64,000 bases of DNA from Dinochytrium kinnereticum (lineage: Eukaryota; Chytridiomycota; Chytridiomycetes; Chytridiales; Chytridiaceae), in assembly GCA_027604005.1 (NCBI GenBank), contig JADGJT010000003.1:135498-199497 (forward strand). Direction: 5' to 3'. Shown here in pieces: positions 11,166-21,401 of the stretch (position 1 is the first letter of the stretch; each line of letters begins with the position of its first letter). A program made the translations under genes and the position numbers. The notes under the pieces were generated by a model, which saw only the letters and a program-made list of their open reading frames with translations, had not been told where the DNA came from and ran no database searches.

Positions 11166-12298
11166 TCATTCTCCCAGCTCATCAACTCTCTTTTTGATCC
11201 ACTCCAAAACGACACCTAAACGTTCCCAGGTAATGTGCGGAACTCCTTCATCGCAGCACCACTTTTCGAGGTCCTTTCCCTTTTTGGCAAACACAAAATC
11301 TGCTTCCTTAGCTGCCGAAATGTCGGAGATTCCGTCACCAAGGAAAATAAGGATAGGTCTAGACACCAACACCAATGTGAGAGTTTTAGTAAGGGAATAT
11401 AATGTGAAAGAAACTAATCAGTTTAACCTTTCTTTGCAATTCGACGCAAATTGCTCCTTCAAAGCTCGAATTGGTGCACCTTTGTCATGCCCATATTGGC
11501 TTAATCAAAACAGCGAAATGAATATTTAGAAAGCCACCCAAACCACACAAAAGATCATGATACCTTTCATCCCTGTAGACGATCTTCCACCTCTCCCCAA
11601 ATACAACATCATTCGCGAAAACCTCCAAAACTCCACCTTCACGAGTGTAGGTTTTCAAAAAAAGCTCACAAAGCGGTACAAGTCCGGCCGAAACAACATT
11701 TAATGGAAACCCATGCTTCAACAAGTAATCATGGAACTCATCAAAGTCAGGGTCAAGCTGGATGTCTGAGCATGAGTTATTTCAGAGAGAAAAAACCTTG
11801 TAAAAAAAAACCTTTCAGGAGCTCAGTAGTTTCTGACCATGAAAGATAGACGCCATCCCACATTTCGTGGACAGCATCTCGGTAACGCTTTTCTCCAGAA
11901 AGAACGCTCATGTCTTGGGAAATGTAAGCTCTAGAGGACAACAAAACAAAAAAACAAGTACCCAGCTCCCGACGTTTCTCATAGGTGATGCAATGATCGA
12001 TGAGGACCGTGCCAGTATCCTACAATGTCAGAATGAACGTTAACAATGTTTTAAAGCTCAAATTGATATAGAAAGCGCATGCCTCACCTTTGTGGTGATC
12101 GTCCTAGTTTGGAGAAAATAAACCAGAGAGTGTTAGATCAGACGAACATTGAACCTCAAAACTCATCCCAGACCCAAAACGGTCGAAAGGCCGGACGTCC
12201 AAGCTTCTATAGGATTCGGATAGAGAACCCCAGGAGCAAGTAGCATACCTCTGAACTTACCCATCAAAGTCGGAGAAAACAATGATCTTGGGTGTCAT
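11166..12298 (-). CDS. HAD-superfamily phosphatase (phosphoserine phosphatase/MtnX-like)
   Basis: Seven exons, in coding order 12298-12261, 12103-12088, 12019-11962, 11928-11812, 11765-11564, 11499-11428 and 11358-11166, give 231 residues. HAD motif I is VFSDFDGTIT (nucleophile and acid/base Asp) at residues ~7-16. Motif II is the NVVSAG region, and motif IV is FLGDGISD, with a conserved YGHDKG before it. These mark a soluble C1-capped HAD hydrolase of the phosphoserine-phosphatase/2,3-diketo-5-methylthiopentyl-1-P phosphatase group; the substrate is not determinable. Exon 2 is only 16 nt and completes the DGT of motif I, so a purely ORF-based call would miss the active site. The gene is divergent from the acylphosphatase, 232 bp between start codons. 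Confidence 0.82.
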
Positions 12299-12530
12299 GG
12301 CTGCCGAAACAAGATTGAAAAATTGACGGAGGTACGGAGGGTCAAGGTCGCCATGCTAGGATCTAACACTTTGGCATTCACCCGACCGGTGTCATAGCAT
12401 TGAAGATGGACGCATCCCCGAGACTTTTTTTAGTTTTCGGAGGGCTCTACGGAGTAGGCCAACTAAGTTGATGTATAATGGTCATCGAGACAGCAAAGGT
12501 TTCAATACGTGATGATGACAATCTTGCAAA
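12299..12530. promoter_or_regulatory. Shared divergent promoter region, HAD phosphatase / acylphosphatase
   Basis: This 232-bp spacer separates the start codons of two head-to-head genes, so it must hold both promoters. I see no clear TATA box; the compact spacing suggests a bidirectional promoter. Inference from geometry only. Confidence 0.45.
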
Positions 12531-13004
12531 ATGCTTGCCAAAACAGCTCAACCAACAGAGCCATCTGCCTCACACGGAAAGGCAAAACCGTCAACGGAAG
12601 CAACGGACGATCAGCAAGCAATATACTTTAAGGTGTATGGGAAGGTTCAAGGTGAACTTCCTCTTCAAGTTGCTGGCCAAATGCTCACAAAGAGCAATCT
12701 CACATATTTTCAGGGGTATACTTTCGAAACCATACGCTTAAGAAGGCAACGGCTCTCAACTTGACTGGTCACGTCAAAAATAACTCTGATGTCTACAAGA
12801 CGGTGGAAGGCGTTGCCCAAGGCCGGAAACAGGAGATAGAAGAATTGTAGGTTGACGCTAAAAGGCCCTTTGACTAAACATACCTTTGCCAGCAAGGAAT
12901 GGGTGTCGAAGGTTGGCTCGCCTAAATCTAAAATAGAAAGATGTGAATTCCGAAGAAAGGTTGCTGTGGAAGGTGGTTTGGGAGCGTTTGAAGTGAGGAG
13001 ATAG
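12531..13004 (+). CDS. Acylphosphatase
   Basis: Three exons (12531-12651, 12714-12846, 12893-13004) give 121 residues. Splicing restores the complete signature: FKVYGKVQGVYFRNHT with the phosphate-binding loop and catalytic Arg, then LTGHVKNNSD with the catalytic Asn, VEGVAQG, and a C-terminal F..RR element. The enzyme hydrolyses the carboxyl-phosphate bond of acylphosphates in the cytosol. The core is ~90 residues as usual, preceded by ~30 polar residues. The Trp commonly found in the G-W-V position is His here. The start ATG at 12531 gives the shortest plausible N-terminal extension; an out-of-frame ATG at 12478 precedes it. Confidence 0.88.
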
Positions 13005-13397
13005 AAAGTTAGGCGTGAGAAGCTGGTTTTTTTTCTTTTTTTCTCGTTTTATATTTACACCCCAGAGTCATCAAAAGAGAGGAAAAAGCACTGCTTGAAA
13101 GAAGTAGGAGAAAGGCTCAACCAAAAAAATAAATAATATAGAAGAAAAATAAGAAAGTGGCATGTTCAGTTGCCTTTGGAATAGCAGGGCAACTAAGCAT
13201 ACTTTTCAAACCTAACGATGGGGTGGGCTCAAAGGGATAAGAGCAACGAAGCGACACACGAAAATTATTAATACACACTGCAAAAAGGGAGAAAATAGGA
13301 AAAAGCACTTATGGCAACAAAAAGCATTAGATAATAAAGATACAAAAAGGATCACATAGGTAGCAACAAAGGAAGGTCGGCTCAAAGAAGATGTAAA
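13005..13397. other. Convergent intergenic region
   Basis: This lies between the acylphosphatase stop and the 3' end of the CENP-C gene. It holds T-rich then A-rich tracts typical of fungal 3' untranslated regions, and no gene is supported. Confidence 0.6.
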
Positions 13398-13459
13398 TCA
13401 CTTCTTCTCCCTACTCCTCCCCTTCCTATCACTTCTTCTCCCTACTCCTCCCCTTCCTA
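13398..13459. repeat. 31-bp tandem duplication across the CENP-C stop codon
   Basis: The 31-bp unit at 13398-13428 is repeated exactly at 13429-13459. The second copy (plus-strand order) encodes the last residues and stop of the minus-strand CENP-C gene; the first copy lies just downstream in the 3' untranslated region. It therefore duplicates the basic C-terminal codons plus the stop without changing the protein. Confidence 0.9.
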
Positions 13460-16400
13460 CCGACAGCAGCTTGTTTCTCTTCAGCCGGTGCCTCACTCGC
13501 ACCCTTATCCTTTAATTGACCGTCTTTTTTCGATTCTCCACTAGCTTTTCCCTCTTGACCCTCCTCTACAACTTCCACCTTAGTGTCTATCCTCGCACGA
13601 TAATCTGCTTCTCCATTACCCGCCGCAACTTGTCCCTTCGATTCCCTCGCCTGTACAAAAAAAAGGAGCGAATCCCCATCATGAGCATTCTCGATAAAGT
13701 AAGAATTGCCTATTTTACTGATGTTAGCCGATACAAGAATAATATAGCGGAAAGACGACATACCTCTAGGGACTATAAAGTGACTATATGTTTCCATCCG
13801 CAGAGTATTATTATTAAGACCAAACTCCACTGCTCCAGATGCAACGAAGAAGGTCTAATGCATTGAAAGGAAAGATATGAAAGATAAGGAAGGCGTTAGA
13901 TTTTTCGTACCAACTCATTATTACGAAAGGCTAAGCAAAGCTCAAATGAAACTTACAACAGCTGTCTCAAGTGTGTTCTTTCTCCCCTTAACATCTCCCT
14001 TCCTCAAGAATACAAACCCTGTCCCAAAAAACTCCCCTAGTCCAAAGGTACGCTGAAACAGAGGACCACCAAAAGAAGAAGATAGAGGTATTGTCGGATG
14101 TATCAGCTCCTTGGGGCAACCAACGGCTGAAAAGAGGAAGAACTTTAAAACCTGCATATAGAGCCAAACCATAAATACATACTCATAACCTCAACTTCTC
14201 CCGTCTCAAAGTCCCTAACTGGAAGGCTGAAGTCCTTTTTGAGCTTCTCAAACTCTTTTAAGGCTTCCTCATCTGGTTCAACGTACTCAAAGCCCATAGT
14301 CTTCGGACGCTTTCTAGAGTTCACAGACGAGGAAGAAGAGGAATGATTTACAGTACGGTGATGCTTCACCATCGGCCGCTGCTCGTCGCTTTCGTCCTTA
14401 GGAATTCGAACAATGGCTTGAACCTCAGGGATGATACCTATTGAGTAAATCAATCAAAATGTTAGAGTACTGAGGCGAATACCACGATGCTTATCAGGAC
14501 GAAAACCGAAGCCAAAGAAAGAACAAAATAAGGAACATACCATGAGTCAAACTTTTTCTCAAAGCATACTTCACCCTTTCATTCCTCCAATACTCTAATG
14601 GCGGAATTCTAGTCCTCCTTGATCTGCCTTCTCCATCCGCAACGACCAGCTGCATGTTGTTTTTTTCCTGTTCGGGCTCATCCTCAGGCTTGCGTTTTTT
14701 GCTAAGTATCTTAGTTGGCATTGCTTTCTCTAAGAAACGAGAAAATATTTTAATACTAAACAAGCCAAAAGCAAGGCAGACGAACCTTTCCTAGATTTCT
14801 CAATGCTGTCGTCGTCGGCAATATCCTTCCCCTTTCTTCCCTTGTTAGCCGGCTTAGGGGCGGCGGATTTGGGAGGCCGACCCTTCTTCTTAGCAGTAAC
14901 AGGCTCCGCATCCGCTTCCTCCACGCCTGCCTCCTGATTATCAGTCTCGTCAATGTGGTAGCTGAAATCGTCATCTATCTCAAATTGCTCCTCATCCTCG
15001 GCCCCGGGGATGGTGTCCTCCTTTTCTTTCGACTGATTTAAAGATGTAATGCATGTTAGTAAACAATCACGATGGAAAAGGAGGGGCGGTATAATCAAAA
15101 TAGAAACTCTAGCCCTACCTGCTTCAAGATACCCTTAGCCGACTTTCCATTGTGCTCTTCTGCCTCACTAACTTTTCTACCACTCCTCCTCTTTGCAGCC
15201 AAAGGGGTCTCTTCCTGCTCATGTGCTGGAGGCTCAATCTCTTTCGTTAAAGTCTTCCCTTTCTTTGTGGATGCCTTATCAGAAACTCTACTTGCGGTTT
15301 TATCTGCTGTCTCTGTCTTTTTTCCCCGCTTTCCGTTTGCAGGTATTGGGGCGACTTCCTCCTCCTCCTCCTCTGGCTCAGTTGCAGCCTCAGCTTCCGG
15401 AGTCGAAGACTTTCTATTTCGGGAAACATTCGCGTCGCTGGAACTATCACCATCATCCGAGGATTTAAATGTTGACTTCCTCAGCGTCCGTCCCTTCTCG
15501 ATGGTCTTCTTCTTCGACAGCTCCGCAGACTTTTTAGAAGGAGGTTCTTTTGATTTTCCACGGGTCGTCGAGGGCATAGATTCTTCCTCATGGTCCTGCT
15601 CCTCATGATCCAAAGCAATCTCAACCTCGCTATCCTCGCGAACGAATTCCTTAGCCTTCTTCTTAGGTGTCTTCGCCTTCGAAACAATTTTGCCAGCAGC
15701 CTCCTCATCCGACGGAGGCACCTCATCTTCATAAGCTGCGGTCTTCCTTCCTGCTTTCTTCTCCCCAGCCTTTGCAGTGGCCACTTTACTGACAACGCTT
15801 TTCTCGACATCCTCCTCGCCTCCGTTCGCCTTTTCTGTTTCGCCGTCCTTCTTTCCTCGCATAGATCTCCGCCTCGGCGCGTCTGCAGCAACATCGGCTA
15901 AATCGGGGGACATCTCTCCCCTATTCCTCACAATAGTTGACGCAGGTACTTTCTTACTGCTCTTGGTTTGTCTCTCAGAAGCCATCGGATCAACGGCACG
16001 TAATCGGGGTGCGGGGGTCCTATCAACAAGAGCAGGCTTCCGAGTGGAAGCCTGGTGCGCGCGAGGTGGAGACTCGAGAGGTTCAGTATCGCGGTCGTGC
16101 ATGGGTTCATCGTCATCAGGCAAATAGGTATCATTATCCTGAACGAAACCAGTAGTCACGTCTTGACGTCCACCAGTCGCTAACGAAACCTTTTCGCCTT
16201 TCGAATTTTTCTGTGACGCTCCTGCAACAGATGGCGATGCTACCCCGCCACTGCCCCCCGCAGAGGAAGCCCTAAATAGTGCACCTCTGGCGCTGACTTC
16301 TTCAGCCCCTTCCTCTGCAAAATCTCCTAAATCATCGACAAAGTTCTCAACATCCAGTTCCATAGCACCAGACCTATAGCGAGCCTCTGTCTCCTCATCC

Positions 16401-17960
16401 TCCTCATGAACATCACTGACCCGCGGAACATATGATGCCCTGCGTTTGCTTTGAGCTGGAACATCACGAAGAGGTCGCGCTGGCATGTCAGTCCGTGCAG
16501 GATCTCGACGGAGTTGTCGAGACCGCTCTGGGCTCATATCGCGTAAGTCGTGAGATCTCATCGGCGGTGCAGCGCTATCAGCAGCCCCCCGGTACTGCCG
16601 TGGAGAAGATATCCTTTCCCTCGGGTTACGGTAGCTGGAAACCTCTCGGTATCGATCATCGAGGTGCTCATCCCGAAAAATGTCTTTCGCATCATAATCA
16701 TCATATCGTCGTGCCCGCCGACTATCGTAGTCATCCTCAACCACTCGGGCGAGTTGCTGCCTTTGCAAAGGATAATCGCCTTCCTCTGCCGCCAGACGAC
16801 GGGGCATGGGACGATCTTGCCAGTCAAGGGATGCCCGCGCACGAGGAGCGGTCATAGACCCGCTTAGCCGGGAGTATCGAGCAATTGGTTCAAGTTCATC
16901 ATCCTCCCTGACTCGAGAAGACCGAGGAGGCGGCTGGCTAGAATGATATGCCCCACTTATGTCTTCATAATCGTCGTACCGGCGAGATAGTCTCACAATG
17001 GGGCTAGAGCGTATCTGAACTTGATCCCTATGCACGTGGGGCTGAAGATCATTATGACGGATGTCGTCACGTGTGCGATGGATTCCTCGCGACCGGTAAG
17101 GATCATCAACATTGTCATTGAACAGCCTCCTCCTTTCTAGCCCACGACCCTCTGCCTCCTCCAAGGCGATATCGTCTTCACGATAGCCTACCTGGCCCCT
17201 AGAAATAAGCCTTGGGTCCATCCCATAACTTCGTGTAAGCCCTCGAGGAGAAGGTGGCCGTCTGTCATCATCCACTAGTGACCTCGATACACGTGGGTCA
17301 TAGAGCCCCTCAGCAGAGGAGCGACCCCTCGAAGCCGATACAAGCTCATCATCATAATGGCGGACTGAATGACGCAAAGGGCTTGGCTGAACCGAGGAAG
17401 TCGCGCTGGTCCTGCCTAGCAGCACTTGAGCCGAAGAACCCTTGGATGGTAAAGGCGCTCCCAGAATTGGAGACCGAGATGTACGGTCGCGATCGCTTAG
17501 TTGCGGGGATCTCGAAGCAGAGCGTCTGTTTTCTTTTGCCTTCGAGGACGACAAAGGAGCTTCGGAATGTCTGCGACTGACTGGCAAGTTATAGAGGTCA
17601 AGTGACATTGGACTTGAATGCGATTCTGCAGCCAGTGGAATTTGACTCTCAAATTCTGGATCAATCTCAATACGATCCTTTGCAGGTTGAGGGGATCGGA
17701 AAAAGGCATGGGGGTCGGCCATCCCATACTGGTCTCGCTCGAGGTCCTCCGCTGGCTTAAACCCTGTCTTCCTGTGAAGTATTTTAGGGCATATCCTGAA
17801 TTTGGCAAAAACCACAGTCGCTCTAACACAGAGCCCAAATAGACGAAACAAGGGACGGGATTTCATGTGTTTACCTTCCCTCTTGCCCGACATTCATGTA
17901 ATTGTTTGGCCTCTTGCGCTGGCGATCTCTCGCCCTCGTGTCGCCATTATTCTCAGACAT
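13429..17960 (-). CDS. CENP-C / Mif2 inner-kinetochore protein
   Basis: Eight exons in coding order: 17960-17875, 17771-15119, 15032-14786, 14723-14541, 14437-14183, 14126-13957, 13854-13764, 13709-13429; 1321 residues. The N-terminus, spliced, reads VGQEGRKTGFKP, the GRKTG element of Mif2. A long charged, disordered region follows, with a KKKGRPPK AT-hook-like element at ~residue 960. The CENP-C motif is at ~1020-1045 (SRRTRIPPLEYWRNERV), which binds the CENP-A nucleosome. The C-terminal cupin dimerisation domain (~1150-1250) shows FVASGAVEFG, FIVPRGNSYFIEN and LLFFVQARES. A ~65-residue lysine/glutamate-rich tail extends beyond the cupin. The protein links centromeric nucleosomes to the outer kinetochore. 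The start upstream of GRKTG is well placed. Confidence 0.9.
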
Positions 17961-18038
17961 ATCAACTGAAAAACGTTATCCAGATATAACTTCTCCTAGT
18001 GGCTCTTTTTGTCGGTCAAGCGTTATGTTTTGGCTTGA

Positions 18039-18280
18039 ATGGCTCGTTGGTTGTTTGCAATTGCTGCAGCAGTCGTAGCAATTCTTCCACTGGCGGAGGT
18101 GAGTTCCACCCAGTACGAAGTATCGAGCACACGGGAGGGGTATCCCTTGGATACGCGGAGTCGCTCGCCTACTAGCTGCACAATGTCGAGTCCGTCCTGT
18201 TCCAGTGTCCAGAGGTGGAGGTTGTCCAGAGTCTCCTTTCGAGCAGAATTTTATGTTCAGATTTTGTGAACAAAATATAA
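18039..18280 (+). CDS. Possible small secreted or membrane protein
   Basis: Two exons (18039-18098, 18176-18280) would give 54 residues. Exon 1 encodes MARWLFAIAAAVVAILPLAE, a good signal peptide or signal anchor. The 77-nt intron has GTGAGT/CTAG borders and is phase 0. The second exon encodes LHNVESVLFQCPEVEVV and ends soon after at TAA. The start codon is only 78 bp from the divergent CENP-C start. I recognise no family; the short length and AT-rich tail mean it could also be the first exons of a longer gene whose remainder I did not find, or spurious. Confidence 0.3.
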
Positions 18281-18920
18281 TTATGAGGTATAATCAGCTA
18301 GACAGTAATAATATTTCCTATGCCTTCTATCCGATATCGCTTATGATATATGGTCAGCAGATAGGATTTGCTCTGTCTAGTTTGAGCATGCGAGCAGTGT
18401 GCTATCGGATGGATAACACCTTTGAATCTGTTATTCGAGCGTTGTGTTTTTCAATATCTCATAACAAGTACAGCAGCCTGCCGATTTGTTAAGGATGCAT
18501 CATGAAGAAGTTGAAAAGTCTGAATGCAATACAATAATTGAATTTAAGGTCCCATGCTGATTATGAGAAAAATGGCTGTTGATCTTCACTAGAGATGATA
18601 TTTTTTGATTGGATTGTGGAAACGTCTGAACACCATTCAGTCGTGATCTCACACTACGCTGGTCCAATCTCTTAAAACGACATCCTCAAAAAGACAGAAT
18701 CAGAAGGTTCAGAGCATCGTTTATTTTTCTGTGTCGATGGGTTGGGCTCGGTTTAGCTCTGCACTGTTGATTATACATTCACCCAAAACGAAGCACTATT
18801 CATACTTCATACATGACCAGCATGATGAACACGCGTCAACCTTTCCAACTAATACAGAGATAGATTCTCATCGACAAGAGGACCGATTCAAATAATTTAA
18901 CCCATCGAAATCTAAACCTA
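18281..18920. other. Intergenic, AT-rich
   Basis: AT-rich sequence between the small putative gene and the 3' end of the receptor gene. Only short open frames are present and none has recognisable features. Confidence 0.6.
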
Positions 18921-20760
18921 TCAGAAGTATTCCTTCATAACCTTCTTAATCGCGGGGTCTTGCCACAACACCAAAAACGTCAGGACTCCTTTACAGGAAT
19001 TCATTACGCTCTGAGCCATTTGGGCGAACGGGTCGTCGACGTTGAAGTTATCGACAAGGCATGTAAGAATCTCGGTACTAAAGGGAAGAAATAGGCTTGA
19101 TTTTTTTGTTAGAGGATTGAATCATCTGTTTGAATATACTATAAGTTGACTTTCATCGCCACCGCACTGTAATTTTGTTTGTTTGAAATATTAAAAAAAG
19201 TGAGAAAAAAATCCTCGAGTCATATACGCACATAACTCCATCCCCTGAGCTCTCGATACCCTCGCTCTCCGACTCCTTTGGTTTCTAAAATAAAGTTTGG
19301 TTAGTGCCCTGGTTAAGTAAAACGACAAACAGCTTCGGGAAGATCCATTAAGCACATTAAAAAAAACAAACTTCGAGAAACACACATTTTTGCTCATATC
19401 ATCGCTTAGATTATGAGAAGAAACGAATAATGGATAGCTTCCGGTTTTAGGAGGCTCCAGACCAATGTTACTCAATAATTCGACGGCTGGCACAGCGTGG
19501 CCCTCTCTATCTTCCTGTTGGTCTCGGGGCCTGCACGCCACTATATTTGACTTTGCAGGCTGCTCTTGCATTTCCTCAGACTCATTCGTCCCGAACTCTA
19601 ACTTGTGCTCCCTATGCCGAATTGATGACTGGAGTTGATAAAAAAAGGGGGGGGGAAAGTAAGCCTAAATTGAGAGCAAAAAATCTTTACTAGTCCTGAG
19701 TCGTCATCTTCTTCAAGAGCATAAACCGAATTTGAAGATTTCATGGAGTGGAGCGAGATGTTTTTCACTGACTTGTCGAATATAGAGGGAACTCCGGAAA
19801 GATGGGCTCGAAGCGACTGAACATGATGCTGAAGAAATAAATTAAAAGAGGGAAGAGAGGTATGAAGGGAGACGCAGCGCGCTGACCTTTAACTTCAAAT
19901 AAATTGCAATGGCTAACACTGCATTAATAAGGGCGACCGTAAAAAGTGGAGAGTAATAGCATATCCACACGTTGACGTCTTTTCCTTCGAGCCACCAACA
20001 ACCCTTTTTTAAGAATTGGTTAAATAACAAAGGGGGGCACTTGGCTAAACATACATCGATCGGAGAAAAGCTCACGGGTGTACTAATCGAAATAGCCAAC
20101 GAAAAGATAAGCGCAAGCAGAATAGAAGTTGACACCATTGCTGGGAATGTAAATGTGTGGGTTTCAACACCTCTCTGAAAGAATGAGATAATTATGAGAT
20201 TGATCCTGCGAATCAAAGGAAAAGTCAGATGCCTGTGGAGCAGATCAGTTAAAAACACTGAACACTCACGCTAAACAGCTGATCAAAAAAGACTCCAACA
20301 AACTTCCCAAAACCAAACCAAAACAGCTCAGTTTGCAATTTAAGTCGTCTCTCAATAGCAACGAGTAGATATAGGAAGCATGAAACAAGATATCCGCTAT
20401 GATTATGGAAAGGACGATTTTCAGGGAGGTACGATCCAGAAGCTTCGGGTTCATTCTGATTTCGCAAGACAACGGATTAACTTGGTTCTTTATGAACAGG
20501 AAAGGTGAATTAAAGGGAGAGATCATATTTTACATTCTTCCCAAAATGAATCCGGATAATGCCAGACAGGATAAAATCAGGCTGACACCATTAACCCCAT
20601 TAAGCACTTTTAGGGAGACGCGTGTGTACCAGTCGAGACCACCATCCTCATTATTGTCATGTATCTTATCACCACGGGCCAAAAGGATCGAGTTGGCAAT
20701 ATAGCTCAGAGCAGGCATCGCTGGTGGGGCCGCCACAGTAACTTTTCCGTAAGCCACCAT
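18921..20760 (-). CDS. Seven-helix G-protein-coupled receptor (Git3/cAMP-receptor-like)
   Basis: Eight exons in coding order: 20760-20534, 20455-20270, 20205-20055, 20003-19887, 19828-19691, 19628-19228, 19166-19140 (27 nt), 19077-18921; 467 residues. Helices: VLNGVNGVSLILSCLALSGFIL; IVLSIIIADILFHASYIYSLL; LVLGSLLESFLISCLAINLIII; VSTSILLALIFSLAISIS; an extracellular GCWW before WICYYSPLFTVALINAVLA; and, after a long cytoplasmic loop, MELCAVAMKVNLYTEILTCL and VMNSCKGVLTFLVLWQDPAIKK. The CWW loop and the final QG/CKG-x-L-x-F-L..-DP-x-x-K pattern fit the Git3/cAR-like class. It would signal through a heterotrimeric G protein; the ligand is unknown. The third cytoplasmic loop splice pattern is the least certain part. 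Confidence 0.65.
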
Positions 20761-21401
20761 CTGCTCTCCAAGCGAATATTCTGAGCCACAGAGCTAGGAA
20801 GCCCAACCAGCTGCGCCTTTCCAACAGGAAATTTGATGCATTCGCCGCGTCCATTGTGGTCTTACCGGTGAATCCGACGAAGTCTCCAATTGTTATTGGA
20901 TTGATTGGTGATCACCGAATCTTTACAAAAAAAAGTCTTGATAGATCTGCCCCATTAAAGAGCTTCCACTATCACATCGGAAAACGAGATGGCTGGAAGC
21001 GGTTGCAGGATTCGCCATGCTCAAACACAAAACACGACGTGGGGAGAGTGTTTGAGCATTTGTTGACGGAGACCAAAATTTCAGTTTCACCAATTGGACG
21101 CATGCTGTGACTTCAACCCCATTTGAACCTTTTGTCCCTAGTTCTTGACCTGCAGCCGCTATCGTATAGCAGATACTTGGAGAGCTCTGCCTGCAATACA
21201 TCAGACGTTACTAGATATCAAGAACGCTTTTGCTGCATCGTATCTCGTTGAGGCGGAACCGCCAGCCGTCCAATCCCCCAAGGTCACAAGCAGCCAAGCA
21301 AGCAAATCGTCTCTACTTAAGTCAGCCCGGAGCAGGATTTATTTCGACTCGAATCGTTCAAGATCTCATACTCCGTCGCTGATTGTTAAACGTCAACAGC
21401 G
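20761..21401. promoter_or_regulatory. Divergent promoter region
   Basis: This spacer separates the receptor start (minus) from the next plus-strand start. Inverted CCAAT sequences (ATTGG) are visible near 20897 and 20903. A plus-strand frame at 21145-21405 overlaps the downstream ATG by its stop codon; I regard it as chance or an upstream ORF, not a gene. Confidence 0.4.
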
